Shown here: positions 53,140 to 64,000 of the stretch, piece by piece
Layout: every line of letters starts with the position of its first letter
Position numbering within the stretch: the first letter of the stretch is position 1
Assembly: GCA_958299035.1 (NCBI GenBank)
Contig: CATQJL010000305.1
Span: forward strand, 74,120,792 to 74,184,791
Source: Cylicocyclus nassatus
Taxonomy: Eukaryota > Nematoda > Chromadorea > Rhabditida > Strongylidae
DNA length: 64,000 nt
Direction: 5' to 3'
The notes under the pieces: generated by a model
What the model was told of the DNA's origin: nothing
Database searches by the model: none
What the model saw: only the letters and a program-made list of their open reading frames with translations
Program-made: the position numbers and the translations under genes

Positions 53140-53518
53140 CACGCTCCCCTTGTTAGTAAATTACGAGCAATGTTTTCAAGGCGGATCAACCCTCCATTCG
53201 AAGAGCTTTTGGAATGCCCTGTATGAATTGATCTAATGGAATCCATTTGGAACTCTCTACAATGTGAGCGAGGTGAGATAGTCGACAAAAGACTGCTTCT
53301 TGTGCACATTTACTAATTATCGGTTTTCTCAGGATGCTAGTGCATACAAAATTAAGGACCAAGAGCGACGCCAGAAGATCGACTAGGCGATGGATAAGTT
53401 CAAACAATTATATCTTTCCAGCGAATTTTTCTTATTGCAGCTAGATGAAAATTCATGTCGGAGGAGACATCTAATCACATTTGCATCCACGAATGAACAT
53501 ATATAGGCTGCTGCATGA

Positions 53519-53665
53519 GAAGGCGCAATATTTTTAGGCTCTAACGCGGCTTTTTTAGCCGCAGAGCGCTGAGGCGCAGGATTTACAACGGTGAAGATAC
53601 GCGCGCACCGTATTCGCGCCCGCTCAGCTGAAACGGCTTCTGCGCCTTCGTCATGCAGAAACCAT
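53519..53665. repeat. GC-rich MITE-like element
   Basis: Contains AACGCGGCTTTTTTAGCCGC and TTCTGCGCCTTCGTCATGCA. Related to the element at 3415-3650. Confidence 0.6.
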
Positions 53666-54442
53666 TAGATATTTAGATATGTAGAGATGAGATATTTATA
53701 TGAATTATATGGGCCTCACACACTAATCGATGAAAGAATTGGAAGCAACAATCTACAGTTACATCCTATGGACTTGCCTGAGCTTGTTTGACCCAAACAA
53801 TGTGCTTCTGTTCTGAATGTATTGCATAAGAAACTGTTTGTGTGGTTTTGAATTGATTGAAGTTTTGAATTTGAAAAATTTTTTTTAGAAAAGTTCTCTA
53901 CATATCCGGGAAGAGCGCTCCTGAAAATCCCCGAATCCATATTTACGGTTTGTTTGAAATTTTCATGCTGAATTTCTAATTGTTATTTGTATGAAGTTCA
54001 CGATTCATAACCAATAAGAGACCCCTGGCGGGCTCCGTGGCACATATGATTCTTATATTTCAAAAGAGCATACTTGAAAACCCCTAAATCCTAGTTTTCA
54101 CTTTGATTGGCGAACTTCCACTACTGAACTTTTGATTTCAATTTTTCTTGAATCCTCGTCTCATAATTATAAAGCGCGTCTCTGGTCTATCTGTGCTAAG
54201 GTGAGAGAGGTATCTGGATGGGAGCGGGGCCTAGAATGCGCTCTGCAAATGTGCTAATCATCATCATTACTCATGACATCGAAAATTACATTTAAGTTGG
54301 CTGTCAGGGGACCTAGGTTCCGCTTTTCTTATCCCACCATATCTAGGACAAGACAAATCCTCAAAAAATCAGCTGGGGTCTTGCCAATTTTCTGACTTCC
54401 TTTGTTCCTATAAAGCGACAGGCTAACCGACAAAACTTTCGT

Positions 54443-54623
54443 AACATTCGCTCGCGTAATAACGCTCTATCTATGACTTCAACGGGTGCAGAGGTTGCTC
54501 TACCTCTGCACCCGTTGAAGTCATAGATAGAGCGTTATTACGCGAGCGAATGTTAGGAATGAATGTTACAATCCGGTAACGATAATGTTCACCTCGCGTT
54601 GGTGAACATTATCGTTACCGGAT
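54443..54623. repeat. Two adjacent perfect hairpins
   Basis: Hairpin one: arms 54443-54495 and 54502-54554 are exact reverse complements (53 bp) around a 6-base loop. Hairpin two: arms 54571-54593 and 54601-54623 are exact (23 bp) around a 7-base loop. Sixteen bases separate them. Perfect arms with tiny loops suggest either a very recent fold-back or an artefact of copying or assembly. Confidence 0.95.
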
Positions 54624-55631
54624 TCACGCAAATATATACAGGGCATGACCAATGGCGAATTAGGTTGAGAGCACAGTGAGAGTGGCATTATGTACACAAC
54701 CGGTCTGCTCCATCATAAATTCAAGATTGTCCTACGATGTATTCGAGCAGATGCCGAAGAGTCAGGTCGAATGAAAGAGTGAGAAACTTTTGCACCTTCG
54801 GAACACGGCCGCAGCTTGGTAGCCGTGCGAACTTGACACGGATGATGCTGCGGCTGACATCAGTATTCGAACGGATACGAGCGTCCAGTCACGGTGCCTC
54901 TGACTGATTGGCTCCATGCTCATAATGGATATGCTGCATCATTCAGAATGATGGGTGACATTGACAGAGCGGAGAGGAGAGCCTGAAACGGCTACCGCCC
55001 TCCAAGATGAGAATAGATAGCTATACCAGCTACAGCCATATACCAGCTTAAATCTTTGCGGTTACAACATTGCGGCCGAAGCGAGATTGCCGTAATGTTC
55101 GCAGATGATGACAACGGTTCTCCAACAACACGATCTTAGCATTCATCATGATGAGGGGAGCGGATACGTAAATATATGATCGCTAATTTCAACAACTTCC
55201 ACTCATCTTTCTTTAGTCGGAAGAAGACTAGGACATCATGTGAGCCAAAAAATGCAAGAATGCATTGTTAAAACTACCAAATTCAGCAAGAGACGTCCCT
55301 GAGCGAATGGACGCCACATGATCACACAGCTTTGTCATTTCTCTTATTTGTTCACATGCTTGGAAGCTTCGTGGATATTACAGTCATTAATGGTCACTCC
55401 TTAGTAGATAGCTGCATGCACTTTATTTTTTGGTATAGTCGAGGTAGCCTCAAATGTTCAGAATCGTTGTCGAAAATAAAGATTTGACTGCGCAATATTG
55501 ATATGCTAGTCTATATCAGTCACACTGAGATATTTCAGTTTCATTCCTATGCTATTCTCTACTTTCCTTTGAACTTCAGTTTTGAGCAGCGTGGAAAACG
55601 CGCTGTATCCTAAAGGAGATCAAAGGCAGCG

Positions 55632-56010
55632 TCCGGGCAAGATTTCGTATAGAAATTCTTTTCGCTTACCTGGGCTTATCCTTCACGCTAATTCCGAAAA
55701 TGCAGCTGGAAGAGCACGAAAACGTTGAAAATGGGCTTTTCCAGAAGCTTTTAATTTAAATTTTGTCGCCTGCCGCTAAGGTTAAAGACGCAAAGTCTTT
55801 GTGGGACCCTACGTCTTGACCGTGTGCAGTATGCGCACTGCGGCTTATCAAACTAACTCGTCCCCGGTCGCCAGGGCGTTCCGATAGCCACTTCTGAAGC
55901 GGTTTTCACGCTCCAGAAGCAAATTGGTGCATTGCCAGATGGGCAAGAGCCTTACCAGGACGGGCGCTCTGTACTCTAAATTCTCGTTTTACCCGGACGC
56001 TGCCTTTAAG
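55632..56010. repeat. About 380-bp AAAGGCAGCGTCCGGGCA element
   Basis: Terminal inverted repeats read CAAAGGCAGCGTCCGGGCAA on the left and TACCCGGACGCTGCCTTTAA on the right. Same family as ends at 42252, 42712, 43550 and 44069. No coding capacity. Confidence 0.85.
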
Positions 56011-56128
56011 TGTTTTCAGAATTGAGGAGCTAATCCATTACTTCGGATGAACACAAGAAACTGCTGTACATTTCTCACATGTTGGAAGGCGGTAAAGTTC
56101 ATTGAATGTTTTTATATTGTCAAATGTT

Positions 56129-59100
56129 CTACTTATTTGCGTAAACGTTCTTCCAAATCTCGGCGAGGCACACAGAACTATGAAATCTGTAAAATATGGT
56201 GAGCGGCGAGAAGCTGCGCACCAGAAATACCCACGATCGTTTTCCATAGAAATCTAAAATGAGTTTAGTAATTCAACTACAAACGTTGGTAATTAAATGA
56301 ACCTATAATGTTTTCGGAAACTCCGGGCTTCTCGCTTTCAAATAGGTTCATAAAGAATATTGAAAGATTCGCGGCCAGGAGAAAAGTGATTGCTTGCTTC
56401 CCTGGTTGCCTTTCTTTGCTTGAGTCGCCAACTTTAACCTTCGACGCCAAATAAATAAGAAACGTTTGCGAACCGACCTGAAATTTTCACATTATTTACA
56501 TGAACATTAGATCAGATTAACTCATGTGTGTTGCTGTCATGATAGCACACCTGTATTAGTCTGACGATATGTACAAAAAATAGAATAAAAACAAGTGGCT
56601 CCCATGGTCCGTCGCCAGTCAGTCCAACAATTCCTGCCACTGAGTAAATAAGTTCACCAACGAGCCCAACCCAAAGTAAAATCTGGTCCAAGAGCTCCTG
56701 AAATACATAGATCAAATTAAGTCAACACAAGTTTCCTGCAGTCCAACCACATTATCATGCGACTTCGCGTTATTTCTCCCTCGAAGAGGTTTGCGCTGAA
56801 AGCATAAACAACTTTTCCTGCGTTTGATAGCTGTTCGCCCAGGCATCTACTGAATGAGCTAGCTGCGGACACTACCATAATCTTCAACCGATTGACCACT
56901 GTCATTACAATCAACTCGTTCATTGATGCTTCAGCACATATCAAAAATAGCTGGCAGATTCGGACGTCTCGCTGCCTTCAACCCCAATATAAGTCATTGT
57001 TGTTTCCCACCCTAAATAATCTACTAATACCGTTACTCAACTACTCGAGAAGTTGTGGTCGCTTGGATCAATCTAACACTTGAATAATTGCTAGCATCGC
57101 AAAAAGTATTACTGCTCGTGTCTTGCTATGGCAAAAACAAGATAAAAATGCATAACGCGGCACTTGTAAATGTCTTGGAACCATATGAAGTATGATACTG
57201 CTTATATCTCGTTTGAAACAATAATTTCTTTACCGCAGTTATCATACCGAAACATCCTCTACGACAAATGGCAGACTTATATATTTCATGCATTACCGAA
57301 CAGACTAGTCGTTACAGAAAACGACAATTCAGGCTAGCAAAACTACTTATACGCGTGTGCCTACCTGAAATAACAATTTTCGGTGGGTAGCTTTGCAAGC
57401 TTCGCTTGTCCTAACGCATAAAGATACTATTAAAGATGGTACCTGGTCCTTGGAGATGTGATTTTGACGCTTGTTGACATATATAAGTGTTTTCATTTGG
57501 TATAGAGCCATTGCACATCCTATTGTTGCGATGATGTACTATAAATGTAAAAGTTTTTTTAAACGTAAAATGTTGTTGCTGCTTTTAGCGTTACTGTGAC
57601 ATCGAGATGTCACAGGAGAGAATGAAGTATAGGCGGGTCTTTATGCAAGCTCAAGAAAGTCCGGGCACTATCGTCCTATCGTATACCTACAGTAGCTTTA
57701 CCCTATGTCAGCATCGCCTCAGATGAATACTACTGTGATAATCAAAATCGAACCTTGCCTTCGCAGAAGTTTTTCTAAAAATTGAGTCATTGTCTGCCTA
57801 CCATATGCAGGCAGATTACAGTATCGCGATACATTAGAACGCCCTGATTAGCAGAGACTGCGACATGTCTGAACATTTTGTACCTTCTGTGAGCAGCATT
57901 GTATGGGAGATGGCCTCAACGCTAGCGAGAAGTAAGCAAAGGATTTTTTACAAATTGCATGATACTTGAGATGGACTTTGCGCATGATTTGGAGATTATA
58001 CTTTTTTCAAGAATCTCTTCTAACGCATTTCATAAGCGCTGCTCACCTGTGCTATATCGGAGAGTGCGTAGACATATGCAGCATTTTTGCTTTTACCGAG
58101 AATGGAATAGCCGTAGTACACTATCATAGAAGTGAATGTTGCAGCAAGAAAAGCAAGTCCAAGAAATAGTCCTAGAAGCTCATCGGTGATGGAGGTCCCC
58201 TAATCAAGAGTACTTGCCTGTTGTGGTTTTCGAGCAATCCACTCTAATACGATGTTTTCGCTTTACATATTCAGAACCATGTCCTGCTCTTCCAATATTT
58301 CGCCAAACGATGTACATCACCGCAGCGGCTATGAGCGAATACTCAACAATTGCTGTGAACATCACTTCGGAGAGGCTTCCTGCAAGTTATATACACAAAT
58401 TGATTACTTAGCTCAACGTACTTACCGAGGATGCATTCAGCAGCTCGACAGCCTCCTATGAGATCGATGTCTCGATGCTCAAATGCATGAGCAGATTGCT
58501 CGTCCAGCACAGTTCCGGAGCGATTACTCAGTGTATGGAAAACTTCCCTAGAATTGGTTAATTCACGAATTCGAAGATACATAATTTATATTCTTCCTCT
58601 TGTGGATAGTGATCAACGCTGGCTATAGTTTGCCTAACTTCTTCGTACTATCACATTATGATAAAAGTATGACCAAAAACTCCCTGCTTTGACGCGAAAA
58701 AACTTGTGGATGGTTTATGAATTGTTACTAGGATGTCATAAGTAATGAAAACTTCGCTCCTCTTGAACCTATTCTCAAATTAGGTAGATGTAAACAGGCA
58801 ACTGCTCCAAACGGTATCCGATACGGGCAGTCATAATTTCCAACCAAGTCACTTCGCAGTTGATGAAATATTTGCAGAAATTTTAAAAAGCGTTTGCCGT
58901 TCAAATTCTATGGTTTTTTCAGACGTGGCAAAATATTATAGATTATGGTAATCTGAAACGGTAAGCGCTTGAATACTTTGCAAAAGCAAGGTTTGGTAGT
59001 AAACTGCTTCTGAAGCTCCCAATTTCGAAAGATTTTGAGAATTTATGCATTTTTGTTCTGAGCGATTTTTTAAAATTTCAGGGCTGTTGAAAAAATGATT

Positions 59101-62100
59101 TCAAAAAGCCTCAAAATGCTAGTTTCGAAAGACTTAAGAGGGGTTTGCATTAAGCAGGACCTGCTCTCTCTTTAGATAATCAATTTGTTTGAGACCCTCA
59201 ACTAAAAGTTCTGAGGATTAGCTAAACCCACTCAGAGCAAAAATGACAGATTCAAAATCTGGGAGATTTTTTCGACTAATAAGAAGTCAAGTGGGCAGTT
59301 GGCCAGGCTGCTGAAAAGAGAAAGAAAAGCTACGTTTGATACAGTTTAGGGTACTCTTCTATCACTATTACAATTTGTTGAAAGTTCGAAAGCGTGCGCG
59401 AAAAGTTCTCATTACTTTTGAATCAACTCAATACATGGTTCTGCCAAGTCCAACTTCAGGCCGCTTATACAAAGGAAGCAAGCGACAATCTGGCTAAGAA
59501 AGATAAGTTGTCGCATTAAGATGCTCTTTTATGTTTCATTGCAATCTTCGAGTTTGAGAGATGGCGTTCTACGCAGGCAATCCGCATTTGAGCCTTGCGA
59601 ACATTGGGCTAAGATTACAGTCTCAACAGTGTGGTGAGAACGGCTAAAGAAATTAGCTCTTCAAACACAAGGCAAAAACTTCTTAGGAAAAGCATGTCTA
59701 GCAACTCCCACGTGGGCCGCTTATACAGGAATCATAGCACACCATCGCAAAGTGACAGACTTTCAGAAGGCATATGGTGGATTTCGCATGCATTCAAAAA
59801 GGAGTAAAGGCCAGGGACATAGGTAATAGCTTCAAGCATCTGTATCAGGTAACGAGTAACAGCAGAATTGGTGTCGGCTTAGTTTTCCAAAGCAGTGAAT
59901 GTAACTGACATGGGTGTGTAAGCGACCGTCTTATGAGCGTAGGAATAGATAATGAAAAGAGGAAGCTTCGCCTAGTGCAGCATACGCACCTCGCTGAATA
60001 TGGAAAAGCTAAGAAAGAAGAATTTTGGCACCATCCCAACGACTACACCAGCTCGCTACCAGATGAGGAGATGCTGCCAACGTAGACCTCGACGGACACG
60101 TAGGAAAATGGCGATTTGATCTTCAGAAATGTCGTGGTAATAATGGATGTCGAAGGTACAAAGAGAAGGTATTCTGGAGTTTGCTACGCTCATGACTTGG
60201 CTTTACGCATAATTTGATAAGAAGACCGATCACATCATCACGTATACCAGTGGAGACCCTCGCAAATCGACTTTTGGATGCTGCGACAGCGTGAGCTCAA
60301 GTATGTAAGGAACAGCAAAGTCATCGACTTAGAAGACTGCGTATCTTGGCACAGGGCGCTGATCAGTAAGGGAAGGAAAACAATGAAGGAAGGTATGGTG
60401 AGCATCAAATCAAATGGTGGAAGCTGAAGAACAACTCAAAAATCAAGACAGCAACAAAGCCGACCCTCTCTGAGAAGGGGAACAAACCAGAAGATTGCCG
60501 AATGCATCTTAAGAACAACATCCAGATGGCAATTAATTTACTAGAAGCACCAAAGAAAGGCCACAACTCCATAAGGAAACATGGTGGTGGAATGAAATCG
60601 TTCAAGGAGTAACCAAGAAAAAGAAGATGGCGTACAAAGCCTAGCAGAAGACAAGAAAACAATGTGCATCTCGAAAGTGCTTGAGCACAAAGCGTGAAGC
60701 AAAAAAGAGCGTCAGAAAAGCGAAGAAAGCGTTTATGGCATTTCTACAAGAAGCTGCACACTCGTGAAGCGACCGAGATCCACCGAAGCGCAGGAAGAAA
60801 AACAAGAACCACAAATGATACAGATCATTTTTACAGTATCAAGGACGAGTGCGGTAGACTTTTGAGAAGACCATAAGAGATTAGTAAACGATGGCAAGCT
60901 CAACTGGAGGAATGGCATCGCAAACTACGAAAAGGCATCTATGATAGTGGCTGAAACCGTACGGGGACTGATACAGAACATCATAGGGGAGGAAGTCCGC
61001 ATACATTACAGAGATGAAGAAGGGGTGACCAACTGGTCCAGACGACATCCCCAGCAAATTCTGGAAGAAGAGCGAGCAGAATGGAGTCACTTGGCCAATA
61101 CGACTTCTCATTTAGATGTTAGAATTCAAGTAGATGCCGAGCGACTGGTACAGAAGCACAACAATACCGTTATGGAAGAAGGAAAGGGAAATAGCCGATG
61201 CTTGTAGCTGCCTGCTGTTGAACTTATTCAAAAAAAATTAGAATCCGGAGCATCATAACCTCAATCAGCGTATTCGTGGGGGCTGCACCACGACGAACGC
61301 AGTTCATAACGCCAAAGTAATTATCAAACGAAGCTGGGGGAGGCAATATGAACCACAAGCCGTGGAAAGTCTCTGACAAAGTACCACTCGAAGTTATATG
61401 GTGGGCGCTGCGTAGGCAGGATAAGAGATCAAGAAGCATTTTTATTGGTCTTCGTCGTTTAGCGTACTGAATGTGTACCAAAATTTATTACCTTATCTCC
61501 CTTTCCATCACTCCTTCTTCCATAAGAACATATCTTATCCATGTCCACAAATTAGCCGCTATCAGATGCATTGTGCCAAATCGAGCAGCAGTATGATGAC
61601 CAGTAATCGATAGCTACAATATTTTACTTCTAGCTGCTGCTGACAAATCTTATGGAAATAAGTAAATGCGGACCTTAGAATTGCAGAAAATAAAGTGCAT
61701 TTGAATGAATATAAAAACAACAGCACAAATATCGAGAGTGGTTGCGAAGGCTGTGCAAGCACGATCTGCTGTGCAAAGAAAAACTAGAAACGCGTAATAT
61801 ACAACTCCTGTGACGCCGAACGCTGAAAAAAAAGCAGTTGGATTAAAAACTCAGAAATGTCGGCTCACCAACACATCCTAATCGTAAAAAGAGACTTCCA
61901 GCAGAAGAACCGCAATGAGTGACCCTTCGCACTGTAGCTACAGCAGATGACATAGAAGATTTGCTTGAGTTAGTGCTTTTCACATATCTCTAAACTTATT
62001 TTGCCAAATCAAACGTTTTATGATAATCGTCCGTAATGATATAGTATACATGTGGCACAGAAGATCCTTCTAAATGCAAACCGTTTTTTTTTCAAAAAAC

Positions 62101-63310
62101 ATGAAGAAATTTCACCAAAACTTCCTAGTTTTCGCATTGTCTAGTTGGGTTCACTTGTCATTTTCTTACCTCTAGAAAACTGATAGTCCAGTACCAGCGA
62201 GGATTGAGCAACAATACGACATACATATAAATAAAGAAGAAGATGGAAACTCCGTACATATACGCACCAAAAATCTAGAAATAGAAAGTCGAAATACTGC
62301 ATCGAGAGGAAAGAAGAAAATGCGCTTACCATATCTTTTAGATTAACTTCTCTGAGCTCTTCGCCCGATAGTAAATGGGAAAGTTCAAGCACTAGGGCGA
62401 ATATTGTCAGAAACAAGCTGTAGAATGCTGTGAGAGCAGTGAGGAGGCCTGCTCTAAAATAAATAATTCCTATAGATTCCTACAAAGACCAATCAATAAT
62501 TTCCGTAGATAGTAGTGTTGCTTTTGCCAAATTAGAGCTGATTCAAATTTTTGCAAACTCTTCCAAAAAATTATAAGAACATTTACTTCGCTTCTTTGCT
62601 CTGGTTCCATGTTTCTTCTGCACTCTTCACGTCTTCAATGTCATCTACACTGTCGAAAGATATCGTGGAGTCATGTCTAGCGATTCGGTGCACTTTATCT
62701 TTTTCGTCTCCCTAAAAGACTTATGTTTGCTCACTGAATTAAAGGTGCGAATTGATTATAAGGGTGCTAGAATAGATGCGGTCGAGTCATCCGCTGAAAA
62801 ACCTCGCAGAATCTCCACCGTGCTAGACAAATACCTGGCAGAATGCTTCGCGGTGTATGGTATATTCATTTGAATTTAAAGGTTTAATCCTAACCTTTAG
62901 AATTCATAAAACGCGCAGGGAATAACAGTTAAGCGTAAGCATTAGTAGAATCTGTTTCATGCATTGATTCGACTAAATTTCTACGATACACTCTAGAGAG
63001 CCTTCAGTACACTGTTTTAAAAGTTATCAATGAATTCACCGAGACGTTCTTCTTCATGCTCAGAATTCTGCAATACAGATTGTCGCTGTAGTCGGACTCT
63101 TCGCGTGGTGTACTCAAACTGTAAATACAAATCGGAAAGAGTCGATTTTAGACAGAGATATCAGAGCTAACTCGAAATTTGATGTGTCTATCCAGGTGTT
63201 CACCAACTGCGGAGTATGCTGTAGTCGGTGCGATTTTCTGAGAGAGGATCGATGACGTCTTGGAAGGCTGAATCCTTGACGGATCGGGGGAGCCGCAGCT
63301 CCAGTGTCAC
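56129..63310 (-). CDS. Otopetrin-family proton channel
   Basis: Otopetrins are multi-pass plasma-membrane proton channels. Fifteen exons are in phase: 63310-63208, 63118-63040, 62711-62587, 62453-62330, 62274-62170, 61989-61869, 61822-61674, 61613-61492, 58547-58426, 58379-58218, 58171-58047, 57538-57443, 56697-56551, 56477-56303 and 56253-56129, about 625 residues. The N-terminal region is hydrophilic (HRIARHDSTISFDSVDD). Signature segments: SAGSLFLRLGCV; then FIFIQMHFIFCNSK; HTAARFGTMHLIAANLWTWI; and the C-terminal TIFYRFHSSVCLAEIWKNVY followed by a stop. At least ten hydrophobic spans are visible. The donor after 58218 is GC (CAG|GCAAGT), a GC-AG intron. The 2.9-kb intron 61491-58548 contains a dead RTE element. 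The first visible exon begins in phase 1, so the start codon lies further right or beyond the window. Confidence 0.9.
59840..61215 (+). pseudogene. Decayed RTE-type LINE fragment in otopetrin intron
   Basis: Plus-strand conceptual reading with many stops and shifts. It contains an endonuclease-type stretch ending in ITYTSGDPRKS, followed in another frame by a KYVRNSKVIDLEDC/SWHRALIS-like segment. This is the usual end of the RTE apurinic endonuclease domain, which reads HLITYTSGG...VIP...QHR in other nematode copies. Downstream are Lys/Arg-rich pieces (60694-60876) and an IQVDAERL-like linker before reverse transcriptase, which is absent. It lies antisense to the host gene. Confidence 0.6.
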
Positions 63311-64000
63311 CTGAAGCAATTTTTAGTTGGTGAATTTGTGAATCTTGAGCAACTTTTGGATATTATGTTGAGAAGATGCACTCAGGACATAAAATTAAAA
63401 AAAATACTAAAAAAAGATTCAAGGTTTCTTAATCTTCTTACTTTTCTGTACATTCACAAGTCAAAGTTTCGATATTATTACGTACTCAAACTTATCAATA
63501 GCCGAGGAAGAATATTGTAACCAAACAAAAATACCAAAATCGAAACCCACTGGTATTTTTAATCCTTATAAAGGTGTTTCCAAACTAATCTTATATCTTG
63601 TGTTAGTTCAAATAAATCCAGTGTTTTTGGGCCAAAGTTTTTAGGACATATAAAGGTAGGGAACTACTAAATGTAAATACGGTAAGGGACTATCACACCA
63701 TAATAAGTGCTTAATTGAGTTTCTTTGCACCATCGGCCAGCTACAAAATGCTTTTTTTTTCACAATTCATTGTTTTTTTTTCGCAGAAATTCCTAGTTTG
63801 CACATTTCTTCTTCTGGGACTCCGAAATTTTGCAGAAACCTCGTCTCGAAGATTGCAAAATGCAGAGGTGAAATACGTTCGAGTTTGAGAGTACTTGAAG
63901 CACTAATTAGAAGAAAATGACATGCTTCCCAATTATCGAGACTTGTTTCAATTTTTCAACAAATCGTTTCTTACTAGCTCAGTATAAAAAAGGCGTACTG
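63311..64000 (-). other. Upstream intron/5' region of the otopetrin gene
   Basis: AT-rich. The exon supplying the single base before 63310 was not identified, though a possible ORF piece near 63800-63860 on the minus strand could contribute. An ORF at 63338-63520 (+) has no family resemblance. Confidence 0.4.

Larger units (their letters stand above)
46291..53143 (-). mobile_element. LTR retrotransposon, minus orientation, with internal antisense gene
   Basis: LTRs at 46295-46523 and 52912-53139 are about 95% identical, begin TGTCAGG and end CCGACA. The 4-bp sequence CACG flanks both outer sides (46291-46294 and 53140-53143), a target duplication. On the minus strand, TGGAGGTCCCAG directly follows the right LTR, a tRNA-type primer binding site. 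AAAGGAATGGAGA directly precedes the left LTR, a polypurine tract. The orientation therefore runs from 53139 to 46295. The interior (6.4 kb) holds gag-like (48924-47513) and env-like (47435-46845) remnants in the expected strand and no recognisable polymerase. A spliced plus-strand gene (49914-50928) and other repeats fill the rest. LTR divergence implies an old insertion. Confidence 0.85.
53666..56128. other. Intergenic DNA with hairpins and an AAAGGCAG element
   Basis: No gene was supported. Contains the double hairpin at 54443-54623 and the element at 55632-56010. Sequence at 54624-55631 is unremarkable and holds no convincing ORF. The final part would be 3' flank of the otopetrin gene. Confidence 0.5.

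Overview
The window is nuclear DNA from a nematode. Exons are short (about 40-280 bp), introns have TTTCAG-like acceptors, and the protein families match nematode homologues. Introns and intergenic DNA are loaded with inverted-repeat (fold-back) elements, poly-G/poly-C runs and decayed retroelements. The long, repeat-filled introns fit a clade V parasitic (strongylid-type) genome better than a compact Caenorhabditis genome. That placement is inference; no rRNA or mitochondrial marker is present.

Layout, left to right. (1) 2402-19394 (+): the 3' part of an L-type voltage-gated calcium channel alpha-1 gene (egl-19/Cav1), from repeat IV S2-S3 to the C-terminal PDZ ligand, in 17 exons; upstream exons lie outside the window. 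Its introns carry many fold-back elements. (2) 22251-23780 (-): a Tim17-family mitochondrial protein resembling the complex I assembly factor TIMMDC1, with an apparent 1-base frameshift. (3) 24135-33368 (-): the largest TFIIIC subunit (GTF3C1 type) in about 38 exons, ending 354 bp upstream of the TIMMDC1-like start, an operon-like spacing. (4) 33369-35161: a divergent intergenic region bounded by 49-bp GC-rich inverted arms, holding a small secreted-peptide ORF. (5) 35162-37919 (+): a gene whose C-terminal half resembles the mRNA export factor GLE1. (6) 38592-41158 (-): an HP1-like protein with chromodomain and probable chromo shadow domain. (7) 42.2-46.2 kb: mobile debris, including fold-back elements and a MULE transposase pseudogene. 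(8) 46291-53143: an LTR retrotransposon on the minus strand with 229/228-bp LTRs, a 4-bp target duplication, primer binding site and polypurine tract. It holds gag-like and env-like remnants, no recognisable pol, and an intact four-exon gene in antisense. (9) 53.1-56.0 kb: inverted repeats, including two adjacent perfect hairpins. (10) 56129-63310 (-): an otopetrin-family proton channel gene with a decayed RTE-type LINE in one intron.

The host genes do not form one pathway: excitation-contraction (Cav1), mitochondrial complex I assembly, Pol III transcription, mRNA export, heterochromatin and proton conductance. Co-transcription is suggested only for TFIIIC and the TIMMDC1-like gene. All gene models were built by hand from splice signals, reading phase and recalled family conservation. 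Exon ends may be off by a few bases and no database search was run.
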